DNA from: JBCBCP01 sp038530575
GTDB lineage: Bacteria > Pseudomonadota > Alphaproteobacteria > Rhodobacterales > Rhodobacteraceae
DNA: 64,000 nt
Reading direction: 5' to 3'
Assembly: GCA_038530575.1 (NCBI GenBank)
Contig: JBCBCP010000014.1
Location: 1 to 64,000, forward strand
Part shown: positions 54,108 through 62,093 of the stretch, piece by piece
Numbering within the stretch: position 1 is the first letter of the stretch
How the letters are laid out: every line of letters begins with the position of its first letter
Made by a program: the position numbers and the translations under genes
Notes under the pieces: model-generated
Database searches by the model: none
What the model was told of the DNA's origin: nothing
What the model saw: the letters and a program-made list of their open reading frames with translations, nothing else

Positions 54108-55919
54108 ATGAAGCCAGTGTTTTTCCTGAAACGGACCCTCGTGGTGGCCGCCGTGGCAGCGGCGATTCTGGGCAACAATGTGGCAGCCAAGGGGCCTAAA
54201 CATGGCATAGCTATGTATGGCGAGCCTGCCCTTCCACCGGATTTTGTGTCCCTCCCCTACGCCAATCCAAACGCGCCAAAGGGCGGTTCGATCACGCTTG
54301 GCAACACCGGCGGCTTCGACAGCCTCAACCCGTTTATCCGCAAAGGCTCTGTGCCGTGGCAACTGCGGTTCTTTACACATGAAAGCCTGATGGGGCGCTC
54401 GCAAGACGAGCCGTTCACGCTTTACGGCCTGCTGGCCGAATCGATTGAGGTGCCACCGGGCCGCGAATGGGTCCGCTTTACCCTGCGCTCAGAGGCCCGA
54501 TTCTCTGATGGCGCTCCGGTCACGGTTGAAGACGTCATCTGGTCCTTCGAAACACTCGGCACCCAGGGTCACTCTCGCTACCTCGGCCTGTGGTCCCAGA
54601 TCGACCGGATCGAGGCGTCGGGCCCGCGCAGCGTCACCATCCACTTCAACACCCAAAACCGCGAACTTGCCCTCATCGCCGGCCTCCGCCCGATTCTGCA
54701 AAAGGCCCAATGGGCGGGCAAGGATTTCGCAGCCGGCCGGATCGAAGACATTCCCATTGGCACCGGCCCCTATACCGTCACGAGTTACGAGGCGGGCCGC
54801 TTTGTCCAGCTGACCCGCAACCCCGATTACTGGGCCGCCGACCTGCCCCTCAAACGCGGCCATGCGAATTTCGACGGCATCCGTATCGACTTCTACGGCA
54901 GCGCCAGCGTCCTGCTTGAAGGGTTCAAGGCCGGCCAGATCGACGCGGTGCGCGAATTCAACGCCGAACGCTGGGCCACGCAATACGACTTCCCCCGCGT
55001 GGCGGAAGGCAAGGTCGTCAAATCCGAAATCCCGCACCAAAAGCCCTCGGGCATGACCGGTTTCGTGATGAACACGCGCAAACCGCCCTTCGACGACATT
55101 GCCGTGCGCCGCGCGCTGCTGCACGCCTTCAACTTCGAATATATCAACGACACGCTGACGGGCGGCGCGCAGCCGCGCATCACCTCCTATTTCTCCAACT
55201 CCGTGTTGGCGTTCAAGCCCGGCCCCGCCCCCGCCGAGGTCGCGGCCCTGCTGGACGGTTTCACGCTGCAGCCCGATACGCTCTCCGGCCCCGAACTTCC
55301 CGTCTCCGACGGCACCCAGCGCAACCGCCGCAACCTGCGTACAGCCGCCCGGCTTCTGGCAGAGGCGGGCTGGAAGGCGGGGGACGACGGCCTTCTGCGC
55401 AAGGACGGGCAGCCCTTTGCCTTCGACATCCTTTTGCGCACCGGCGACACGCAAAGCCAGGCCATCGCCGACATCTACACCGGCGCGCTGCAGCGGCTTG
55501 GCATCACCGTCCGGGTCCAGACGGTCGACGATGCCCAGTTCCTCGCCCGCACCGGCAGCTTTGATTTCGACATGACCTACTACCGCCGGGCCGCGTCGCT
55601 GTCGCCCGGCTCCGAACAGCGGTTCTATTGGGGCAGCGAAGCCGCCGCGCAAGAAGGCAGCCGCAACCTCTCAGGCGCGGCAGACCCCGCCATCGACGCG
55701 ATGATTAACGCGATGCTGACCAGCACCGACCCCAACGCCTTTAACGCCGCCGCCCGCGCGCTGGACCGGCTGATCGTGGCGGGCGTCTACGTTATCCCGT
55801 TCTGGCAGTTCACCGCGGGCCGCATCGCCCATGTGTCTCAAATGAAGCGGCCAGAGGCCACGCCGATCTACGGCGACGGCCCCACCTGGATGCCGGGCCT
55901 GTGGTGGTGGGAGGATTGA
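54108..55919 (+). CDS. ABC transporter substrate-binding protein, family 5 (YejA/oligopeptide type)
   Basis: A 603-residue periplasmic solute-binding protein. Signal peptide: about residues 1-27 (FFLKRTLVVAAVAAAILGNN). Family 5 features: HGIAMYGEPALPPDFVSLPY, YANPNAPKGGSITLGNTGGFDSLNPF (a YejA-type opening), WVRFTLRSEARFSDGAPVTVEDV and GTGPYTVTSYEAGRFVQLTRNPDYW. The likely ligands are oligopeptides or peptide-like compounds. The matching permease and ATPase genes are not next to it, so it is an orphan in this window or works with a distant system. The ribosome site is weak. The arsenic operon begins 34 bp downstream, but a functional link is not evident. Confidence 0.88.
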   Translation: MKPVFFLKRTLVVAAVAAAILGNNVAAKGPKHGIAMYGEPALPPDFVSLPYANPNAPKGGSITLGNTGGFDSLNPFIRKGSVPWQLRFFTHESLMGRSQDEPFTLYGLLAESIEVPPGREWVRFTLRSEARFSDGAPVTVEDVIWSFETLGTQGHSRYLGLWSQIDRIEASGPRSVTIHFNTQNRELALIAGLRPILQKAQWAGKDFAAGRIEDIPIGTGPYTVTSYEAGRFVQLTRNPDYWAADLPLKRGHANFDGIRIDFYGSASVLLEGFKAGQIDAVREFNAERWATQYDFPRVAEGKVVKSEIPHQKPSGMTGFVMNTRKPPFDDIAVRRALLHAFNFEYINDTLTGGAQPRITSYFSNSVLAFKPGPAPAEVAALLDGFTLQPDTLSGPELPVSDGTQRNRRNLRTAARLLAEAGWKAGDDGLLRKDGQPFAFDILLRTGDTQSQAIADIYTGALQRLGITVRVQTVDDAQFLARTGSFDFDMTYYRRAASLSPGSEQRFYWGSEAAAQEGSRNLSGAADPAIDAMINAMLTSTDPNAFNAAARALDRLIVAGVYVIPFWQFTAGRIAHVSQMKRPEATPIYGDGPTWMPGLWWWED

Positions 55920-55952
55920 CGCCACGCCCCTAATATCGCTATATCGCGAATT

Positions 55953-56774
55953 ATGGATATAGCGGACCAACTCGGCGCCCTCGCCCACCCCGCGCGGCTG
56001 GACATCTTCCGGCTGCTCATGCGCCGCTATCCACAATCCGTCCCGGCCGGAGAGATCGCGACTGCCCTCGATCTGCGCCAGAACACCGCGTCCGGGCACT
56101 TCAAAACCCTGCAGTCCGCGGCGCTGATCACCCCCGCGCGCGATGGCACAACGATCCGCTACGGCGTGTCGCTGGATGGTGCGCGCGGGCTGATGGACGC
56201 CCTGTTTTCCGGCTGTTGCCAGTCCCGCCCGGACCTTTGCCTGCCCCTTTCCCCCAGCGCCCAGATCGGAGGACGCACAATGCGCGACCGTCCCTACACT
56301 GTCCTGTTCATCTGCACCGGCAACTCGGCCCGCTCCATCATGGCCGAAGCCATCCTGAACCACGAAGGCGCGGGCCGGTTTCGCGCCTTCTCTGCCGGAA
56401 CCATGCCAACCGGCGCGCCCAACCCAAAGGTCATTGAGCTTCTGAATGCAAAAGACATCGACACAAGCGTGCTGCGCTCGAAACTGACCGATGAATTCGC
56501 AGGGCCAGACGCGCCCCCGCTCGACTTCGTCTTTACCGTCTGCGATCACGCAGCAAACGAAGAATGCCCGGTCTGGCCCGGCCAGCCAATGAGCGCCCAT
56601 TGGGGCCTGCCCGACCCGGTCAAAGCCGAAGGAACCGACGCCCAGAAAGAGCTTGCCTTTCAGCAGGCTTACGGCCTTTTGCGCAACCGCATCACCGCCT
56701 TTGCGGCGCTGCCCATGGACACCCTCGACCGTATTTCGCTTCAGCATGCGCTGGACGATATCGGCCGCACCTGA
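55953..56774 (+). CDS. ArsR-ArsC fusion: arsenic repressor plus arsenate reductase
   Basis: A 273-residue fusion. Residues 1-97 are a winged-helix ArsR-type repressor (LGALAHPARLDIFRLLMRR, RQNTASGHFKTLQSAALI) with a possible As(III) site CC-x6-C (Cys88, Cys89, Cys96). Residues 110-273 are a thioredoxin-coupled, LMW-phosphatase-like arsenate reductase: P-loop CTGNSARS (Cys121-Arg127) and a second cysteine pair in VCDHAANEECPVWPG. Inside the gene, a GGAGG Shine-Dalgarno stands 7 bases before an in-frame ATG at 56280, exactly at the ArsC boundary, so a free ArsC may also be made. Next to a second arsC and an aquaporin, this is an arsenic resistance operon. Confidence 0.87.
   Translation: MDIADQLGALAHPARLDIFRLLMRRYPQSVPAGEIATALDLRQNTASGHFKTLQSAALITPARDGTTIRYGVSLDGARGLMDALFSGCCQSRPDLCLPLSPSAQIGGRTMRDRPYTVLFICTGNSARSIMAEAILNHEGAGRFRAFSAGTMPTGAPNPKVIELLNAKDIDTSVLRSKLTDEFAGPDAPPLDFVFTVCDHAANEECPVWPGQPMSAHWGLPDPVKAEGTDAQKELAFQQAYGLLRNRITAFAALPMDTLDRISLQHALDDIGRT
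56280..56282 (+). promoter_or_regulatory. Internal start of ArsC inside the fusion gene
   Basis: ATG 56280 (Met110 of the fusion) is preceded by GGAGGACGCACA, a near-ideal Shine-Dalgarno and spacing. It would yield a separate 164-residue arsenate reductase. Confidence 0.55.
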
Positions 56775-56788
56775 CCAAGAAAGACCCC

Positions 56789-57259
56789 ATGAATATCCTC
56801 GTCCTTTGCACGGGCAATTCCGCCCGTTCCATCCTGCTCGAATCCATCCTGAACCAATCGGGCCGCGTCACGGCCTACTCTGCCGGATCGCAGCCCGCGG
56901 GAAAGGTCCATCCCCAGTCGCTGACCCTGCTCGGCGAAGAAGGCATCGACACCAGCGCCGCCCGCTCCAAAAGCTGGGACGAATTTGCCGAGGGTGACGC
57001 GCCTGTCATGGACGCTGTGATCACTGTCTGCGGGTCCGCTGCCGAGGAAACCTGCCCGATGTGGCCCGGTGCCCCCGTGCGCGCCCACTGGGGCGTCGAA
57101 GACCCCGCCGCCGCGGCAGAGCCGGACTGGGACAACGCCTTTCGCACGGCTTACGACATCCTTGGCCGCCGCGCCGCGCGGTTCCTGTCCGAACCGATCG
57201 AGACCATGGACGCTGCCGAACTAACAGCAGCCCTCAAGCGCGCCGGAGCGGTCCAATGA
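56789..57259 (+). CDS. arsC: Second arsenate reductase (LMW phosphatase-like)
   Basis: A 156-residue arsenate reductase. P-loop CTGNSARS with Cys7 and Arg13; resolving cysteines Cys81 and Cys89 in VCGSAAEETCPMWPG, matching the triple-cysteine scheme of thioredoxin-coupled ArsC. It reduces As(V) to As(III) in the cytoplasm. It lies 14 bp after the fusion gene and overlaps the aquaporin start (ATGA), so all three are one operon. It is a diverged paralogue of the ArsC part of the fusion. Confidence 0.9.
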   Translation: MNILVLCTGNSARSILLESILNQSGRVTAYSAGSQPAGKVHPQSLTLLGEEGIDTSAARSKSWDEFAEGDAPVMDAVITVCGSAAEETCPMWPGAPVRAHWGVEDPAAAAEPDWDNAFRTAYDILGRRAARFLSEPIETMDAAELTAALKRAGAVQ

Positions 57260-57909
57260 ACGCGCGCAAGCTGGCCGCCGAAGGGCTTGGCACCGCGCTT
57301 TTGCTGATCGGTGTTGTCGGTTCGGGCATCATGGGCGAAAGCCTTGCAGGCGGAAACGTCGCCATCGCGCTTCTGGCCAACGCCATTGCCACTGGCGCAA
57401 TGCTCTACGCCATCATCACAACACTCGGGCCCATCTCTGGCGCGCATTTCAACCCCGCCGTGACGCTCGCCTTCTGGCTACGCGGTGAAATTGCACTGCC
57501 CCTGGCGCTTGCATTTGTCGCCGTGCAGATCATCGGCGGCATCCTCGGCGTCTGGGCCGCGCACGTCATGTTCGACCTGCCTGTCCTGCAAACGAGCGAA
57601 ACCATGCACCGCACCGGCGGCGCACAGTGGTTTTCCGAGGCGATTGCCACCTTCGGCCTTCTATTCGTGATCTTCGGCGGCCTCAAAAGCCGGGCGGAGG
57701 CAGTCCCAACCCTCGTCGCGCTCTACATCACGGGGGCCTACTGGTACACGTCCTCGACCAGCTTCGCGAACCCCGCCGTCACCATCGCGCGCGGTTTCTC
57801 CGACACCTTCGCGGGCATCTTCCCGGGGCACATCGCGATGTTTATCGTCGTGCAGCTGGCTACGGTCTTTGTGGCCCACGTGGTTCTGAAATGGCTGTTC
57901 GAGGACTAG
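57256..57909 (+). CDS. aqpS: Aquaporin/aquaglyceroporin, probable arsenite channel
   Basis: A 217-residue six-helix MIP channel. NPA motifs are HFNPAVTLAF (Asn66) and FANPAVTIAR (Asn172), the latter with the conserved Arg of the selectivity filter. In rhizobial arsR-aqpS-arsC operons such a channel lets arsenite leave down its gradient; here it follows two arsenate reductases with an ATGA overlap, and no arsB/acr3 is in the window, so the same role is inferred. Length is typical of AqpZ/AqpS-like proteins. Confidence 0.85.
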   Translation: MNARKLAAEGLGTALLLIGVVGSGIMGESLAGGNVAIALLANAIATGAMLYAIITTLGPISGAHFNPAVTLAFWLRGEIALPLALAFVAVQIIGGILGVWAAHVMFDLPVLQTSETMHRTGGAQWFSEAIATFGLLFVIFGGLKSRAEAVPTLVALYITGAYWYTSSTSFANPAVTIARGFSDTFAGIFPGHIAMFIVVQLATVFVAHVVLKWLFED

Positions 57910-57949
57910 GTGCGCCAATGTGCGTTAATGCACAAAAGCGCGCCAAATT

Positions 57950-57987
57950 CACATTTCTGTACAGGCTGGAATTCTGTACAAAATGTG
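57950..57987 (+). other. Long hairpin in the AT-rich 3' region of the ars operon
   Basis: CACATTTCTGTACA (57950-57963) pairs with TGTACAAAATGTG (57975-57987), 13 bp with one bulged base and an 11-base loop. A smaller inverted repeat TGTGC / GCACA lies at 57919-57934. This 156-bp gap is clearly more AT-rich than its surroundings. No U-tract follows the hairpin. Confidence 0.5.
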
Positions 57988-58028
57988 CATTCAGGGGCTT
58001 CGAAATTTTACAAAACGTTATTTTTCGC

Positions 58029-58055
58029 GCCAAGCGGCTCTGCCCGCTTGGCTTT
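58029..58055 (+). terminator. Hairpin terminating the ars operon
   Basis: GCCAAGCGG (58029-58037) and CCGCTTGGC (58044-58052) form a perfect 9-bp stem with a 6-base loop followed by TTTCCCC. It is placed between the convergent aquaporin and XRE-cupin genes. Confidence 0.55.
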
Positions 58056-58065
58056 CCCCATGCCG

Positions 58066-58686
58066 TCAGGCCAGCGACGTCACCCACAGGATCGTTGCAT
58101 CTTCGTCCGACAGGCTGATCACGTTATGCCCCATCGACGCGTCATAATAGGCGCTGTCGCCCCGGCGCATCTCCACCGGCTCATAGAACTCAGTGTAAAG
58201 CTGCACCACGCCGGTCAGCACGTACAGGAATTCCTCGCCGTCGTGGCGGACCCAGCCGTCAAACTCGTCCATCGCGCGCGCCCGGACCCGTGCGCGGTAG
58301 GGAAGCATTTGTTTTTTCGTCAGATTTTCGGCCAGCAGCTCATGTTCATAGGTCGCCGTGGCATGGGCATTTCCTTCGCCCATCTTGGTCACTGCCATGC
58401 GTCCGCCGACCTGCTCTGCACGCGGCGTAAAGAGTTGCGGCACAGAGATATCAAGCCCGACCGCCAGCTTCTTCAGCGCGTCATAGGTCGGCGACATTTG
58501 CCCGTTTTCGATCTTCGACAGGGTCGAGCGGGCCAGACCAGCCTGACCCGCCGCCTGTTCCAACGTCCAGCCCTGCCCCTTGCGCAGCTCGCGCACGCGG
58601 GCGCCAAGATCAAGCGGCGCTGCGGCCTCGTCCGCGCCGCCGGAGCGGGCAATCTGGATCAGTTTTTTGGGATCACGCGTGGTCAT
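58066..58686 (-). CDS. XRE family regulator with cupin domain
   Basis: A 206-residue regulator. The helix-turn-helix at about residues 27-82 reads LGARVRELRKGQGWTLEQAA, AGLARSTLSKIENGQMSPT and LKKLAVGLDISVPQLF. The C-terminal cupin_2 domain (about 130-206) has DGWVRHDGEEFLYVLTGVVQL and RRGDSAYYDASMGHNV, including His/Glu metal-site residues. It resembles the SutR/PuuR-like group controlling amine, amino-acid or organic-acid metabolism. It is divergent from an AMP-ligase gene with a 64-bp gap, the likely target. The ligand is not known. Confidence 0.87.
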   Translation of the reverse strand: MTTRDPKKLIQIARSGGADEAAAPLDLGARVRELRKGQGWTLEQAAGQAGLARSTLSKIENGQMSPTYDALKKLAVGLDISVPQLFTPRAEQVGGRMAVTKMGEGNAHATATYEHELLAENLTKKQMLPYRARVRARAMDEFDGWVRHDGEEFLYVLTGVVQLYTEFYEPVEMRRGDSAYYDASMGHNVISLSDEDATILWVTSLA

Positions 58687-58750
58687 GCCGCGTCATACAA
58701 GGCGCGCGGCGCGCTTGCAACGCCACGCGGGGGCGGCTAGCCAGTCCGGC

Positions 58751-60241
58751 ATGTCGTATGGCTATTCCGGCCCCCCTTGTCCCGCCCCTTTCAATCTGGC
58801 TGCCCATGTGCTCGCGGCGGGCGCGCGCACGCCCGGCAAGCTGGCGCTGGACTGGATCGGCCGCGCGCGCTGGACCTTTGAGGAGCTGACGGCGGATATC
58901 CTTGGCACGGCGACGGGGCTTGCGCGCCTGACCGCACCCGGCGACATGATCCTTCTGCGCCTTGGAAATACACCTGACTTTCCCATCGCTTACCTTGCGG
59001 CACTCGCCGCGGACCGGGTGCCGATCCCGACCTCTGCCGCGCTGACCGAAGCCGAGGTTACTACGATGACGCAGGGCCTGCCGATCACGCTGACCCTGCG
59101 CGACCCCGAAGTTGCCTGCCCGGATCACCTCAAACAGCTCGACATCGAAAGCCTGCGTGCGCTGCGCGCCGAACCGCCCGCCCCTTTCACGCAAGGCGAT
59201 CCGGAGCGGCTGGGCTATGTTGTCTTCACCTCTGGCACCTCCGGCACAGCACGCGCCGTCGCGCACGCCCACCGCGCGATCTGGGCGCGCCAGATGATGA
59301 TGGACGGCTGGTATGGGCTGAAGCCAGACGACCGCGTGCTGCATGCGGGCGCCTTCAACTGGACCTATACGCTTGGCACCGGCCTGATGGACCCCTGGAC
59401 GCGCGGGGCCACGGCGCTGATCCCGCCGCCGGGCACGGCCCCTGCCGATCTGCCCGCCTTGCTGGCAGAGACGGGCGCGACGATCTTTGCCGCCGCGCCG
59501 GGCGTCTACCGTCAGGCCCTGCGCGGCCCTGTGCCCGCCCTGCCCGCCTTGCGCCACGGCCTCAGCGCTGGGGAAAAGCTGCCCGAGGCGACGCGCGCGG
59601 CCTGGCAGGAGGCCACCGGCACACCGATCTTCGAGGCGTTCGGCATGTCCGAATGCTCCACCTTCATCTCCGGCAGCCCCACGCGCCCCGCCGCCCCCGG
59701 CACGCTTGGCGCACCCCAGCCGGGCCGGGCCGTCGCGATCCTTGGCCCCGACGGGCAAGTGCCCCCCGGCACCCAAGGCACCATCGCCGTGCACCGCAGC
59801 GATCCCGGCCTGATGCTGGGCTATCTGAACGCACCCGAGGAAACCGCTGCGCGCATGCAGGGCGACTGGTTCCTCACGGGCGATACGGGCACCGAAGATC
59901 AAAAAGGCTTCATCCGCTTCGACGCCCGCGCGGACGACATGATGAACGCCGGCGGCTACCGCGTCTCCCCGCTTGAGGTCGAGGCCGCGCTGTCGGGCGC
60001 GCCGGGCGTATCAGCCGTCGCCTGCACCGAAGTCCAGGTGAAATCAGACGCTTCGGTTATCGCCGCCTTTTACACTGCAGCACACGCGCTGGACGAATCC
60101 ATCCTGCGCGCGTATGCCGAGCGCAAGCTGGCGCGCTACAAACATCCGCGCCTTTACGTGCATGTCAGCGCCTTGCCAACCGGGGCAAACGGCAAGATCC
60201 TGCGCCGCGCCCTGCGTGAAGAGTGGAAGGCAAGAAATTGA
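58751..60241 (+). CDS. AMP-dependent acyl-CoA ligase (benzoate-CoA ligase-like)
   Basis: A 496-residue adenylate-forming ligase. The P-loop is VFTSGTSGTARAVAHAH; it carries Ala-Arg-Ala where most family members have P-K-G, a notable change at a usually conserved lysine. Further motifs are FEAFGMSECSTFISGSP, WFLTGDTGTEDQKGFIRF, the hinge ARADDMMNAGGYRVSP and the catalytic Lys region LPTGANGKILRRALR. The substrate is unknown; an aromatic or short carboxylic acid is possible. First gene of a plus-strand series with the FrnE-like gene (TTGA overlap). Divergent from the XRE-cupin regulator, which probably controls it. The ribosome site is weak. Confidence 0.82.
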   Translation: MSYGYSGPPCPAPFNLAAHVLAAGARTPGKLALDWIGRARWTFEELTADILGTATGLARLTAPGDMILLRLGNTPDFPIAYLAALAADRVPIPTSAALTEAEVTTMTQGLPITLTLRDPEVACPDHLKQLDIESLRALRAEPPAPFTQGDPERLGYVVFTSGTSGTARAVAHAHRAIWARQMMMDGWYGLKPDDRVLHAGAFNWTYTLGTGLMDPWTRGATALIPPPGTAPADLPALLAETGATIFAAAPGVYRQALRGPVPALPALRHGLSAGEKLPEATRAAWQEATGTPIFEAFGMSECSTFISGSPTRPAAPGTLGAPQPGRAVAILGPDGQVPPGTQGTIAVHRSDPGLMLGYLNAPEETAARMQGDWFLTGDTGTEDQKGFIRFDARADDMMNAGGYRVSPLEVEAALSGAPGVSAVACTEVQVKSDASVIAAFYTAAHALDESILRAYAERKLARYKHPRLYVHVSALPTGANGKILRRALREEWKARN

Positions 60242-60879
60242 TTAAGCTGGATATTATGTCCGATCCGATTTGCCCCTGGTGCTATATCGGCAAGGCGCAT
60301 CTGGACCGCGCGCTGGAAGCGCACCCGGACCACCCGTTTCAGATCGAATGGCATCCGTTCCAGCTGAACCCCGACATGCCCGCTGAAGGGATGGACCGCC
60401 GCGCTTATCTTGAGGCCAAGTTCGGCGGCAAGGACGGCGCGGTCAAAGCCTATGCGCCGGTGGTGGAGCACGCGGAACAGGCCGGGCTGTCCATCGACTT
60501 CGAAGGCATGACGCGCACGCCGAACACGCTTGACGCCCATCGGCTGATCCATTGGGCGGGCATCGAAGGTCGCCAGACCGCTGCGGTCTCGGCCCTGTTC
60601 AAAGCCTACTTCGTCGACGCGCGGGACATCGGCGACACCGAGGTTCTGGCCGACATCGCCGACGGGCTGGAGATGGACGCCTCCGTGGTCAGCAAGCTGC
60701 TGAACTCGGACGCCGACGCGCAGATGATCCGAGAGCGGGACGCGCATGCCCGCCAGATGGGGATCACGTCCGTTCCGACCTTCATCGTCGCCAACCAACA
60801 TGCTGTGCCCGGTGCCCAACCGCCAGAGCTTTGGGCAAAAGTCATTGCGGAGCTGTCGGACATGGCGGCGAGCGGGTGA
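60238..60879 (+). CDS. DsbA family oxidoreductase (FrnE-like)
   Basis: A 213-residue cytosolic thioredoxin-fold protein. The active-site motif is DPICPWCYIGKAHLDRAL (Cys12, Cys15), with the helical insert typical of FrnE/2-hydroxychromene isomerase-like DsbA proteins. The cis-Pro loop is MGITSVPTFIVANQHAVPGAQ. No signal peptide. I placed the start at TTG 60238, which overlaps the ligase stop (TTGA), follows GGAAGG and gives the usual opening IKLDIMSDPICPWC; GTG 60223 and ATG 60256 are alternatives. Substrate proteins are unknown. The MFS exporter follows with a GTGA overlap. Confidence 0.87.
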   Translation: MIKLDIMSDPICPWCYIGKAHLDRALEAHPDHPFQIEWHPFQLNPDMPAEGMDRRAYLEAKFGGKDGAVKAYAPVVEHAEQAGLSIDFEGMTRTPNTLDAHRLIHWAGIEGRQTAAVSALFKAYFVDARDIGDTEVLADIADGLEMDASVVSKLLNSDADAQMIRERDAHARQMGITSVPTFIVANQHAVPGAQPPELWAKVIAELSDMAASG

Positions 60880-62093
60880 CGGCCAGCCCCCAGCCTATGA
60901 TGTCACGTGGAGAGTTCATCGCCCTGATCGCGATGATGTTCTCGACCATCGCGTTTTCGACCGACGCGATGCTGCCGGCCCTGCCGCAGATCGCAGATGA
61001 ACTGACGGCCGTTGAGCCGAACCGCGCCGGGCTGATCGTCAACACCTTCATCCTGGGCCTTGGCGTCGGCACCTTCGTGACCGGGCCACTGTCAGATGCC
61101 TTTGGGCGCAAAGTCGTCGTCTATTGGGGGGCGGTTCTCTACATCATCGGCGCCGCGCTGGCGTTTCTTGCCCAGTCTCTGGAACTCGTGCTGGCGGCCC
61201 GCGTGCTGCAAGGACTGGGCGCGGCGGCCCCGCGGGTGGTGTCGCTGGCCATCATCCGCGATCTCTATTCCGGGCGCGAGATGGCGCGGATCGTCTCAAT
61301 CGCGATGCTGTTTTTCACGCTTGTGCCCGCCATCGCCCCGATGCTGGGTGCGGGCATCATCGCGCTTGCGGGCTGGCGCGCCATTTTTGGCGCCTTTATC
61401 CTTTTCGCGCTGATCTGCACGCTCTGGCTTGGCCTGCGCCTGCCCGAAACGCTGGCCTTTGAAAACCGCCGCCCCCTGCGCTTTGCCAAAATGCGGGAAG
61501 CTGTGCACGAGATGTTCACCCACCCCACGGTGCGCCTTTCAATCTTTGTACAAACCCTGTCGATGACGGCACTGTTCAGCACGCTGACCATGGTGCAGCC
61601 GATCTACGATCAGGTTTACGCGCGCGGCGACACGTTTCACTTCTGGTTCGGCGCCATCGCGCTGGCCTCGGGCAGCGCAAGCCTGCTGAACGCAGCGATC
61701 GTGACCCGCTTTGGCATGCGGCGGCTGGTGACAGCGGCGCTGATGGTGCAAATCGTGCTGTCGGGGGGCATGCTGACCCTGTTGCTGTCAGGCTCGGAGG
61801 CAACCTTTGCCCTGTTCGTGATCTGGCAATTTGGCCTCTTCTGCCAGGCGGGATTCACCGTGGGCAACCTGAACGCCATCGCGATGGAGCCGATGGGCCA
61901 CATTGCGGGTATGGCCGCGTCCGTGATCGGCGCGGTCGCGACGGTTGTTTCTGCGCTGTTGGCGGCGCCCATCGCACTGCTCTTTGACGGCACGCCGGTA
62001 CCGCTGGTTGCGACGGTGCTTGTGCTTGCCGTCGCGGGCAGCGTTCTTATGCAGATGATGCGCCGGACCGAAATCCAGGACAGCGCAGCCTAA
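60876..62093 (+). CDS. MFS multidrug exporter (Bcr/CflA type)
   Basis: A 405-residue 12-helix drug:H+ antiporter of the DHA1/Bcr-CflA family. The motif A region is FVTGPLSDAFGRKVVVYWGA; motif C-like LFFTLVPAIAPMLGAGIIAL; the N-terminal FSTDAMLPALPQIADEL is typical of Bcr/CflA. The start is GTG 60876, overlapping the FrnE-like stop (GTGA); ATG 60897 and ATG 60900 are alternatives. The gene ends against mfd: their stop codons overlap. Drug specificity cannot be read. Confidence 0.88.
   Translation: MTASPQPMMSRGEFIALIAMMFSTIAFSTDAMLPALPQIADELTAVEPNRAGLIVNTFILGLGVGTFVTGPLSDAFGRKVVVYWGAVLYIIGAALAFLAQSLELVLAARVLQGLGAAAPRVVSLAIIRDLYSGREMARIVSIAMLFFTLVPAIAPMLGAGIIALAGWRAIFGAFILFALICTLWLGLRLPETLAFENRRPLRFAKMREAVHEMFTHPTVRLSIFVQTLSMTALFSTLTMVQPIYDQVYARGDTFHFWFGAIALASGSASLLNAAIVTRFGMRRLVTAALMVQIVLSGGMLTLLLSGSEATFALFVIWQFGLFCQAGFTVGNLNAIAMEPMGHIAGMAASVIGAVATVVSALLAAPIALLFDGTPVPLVATVLVLAVAGSVLMQMMRRTEIQDSAA

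Noticed and set aside
53945..54208. 87-codon minus-strand frame ending at the orphan terminator
   Set aside because: It overlaps the start of the binding-protein gene, has no ribosome site or family, and most of it lies upstream of the promoter motif. The terminator is better explained by a small RNA.
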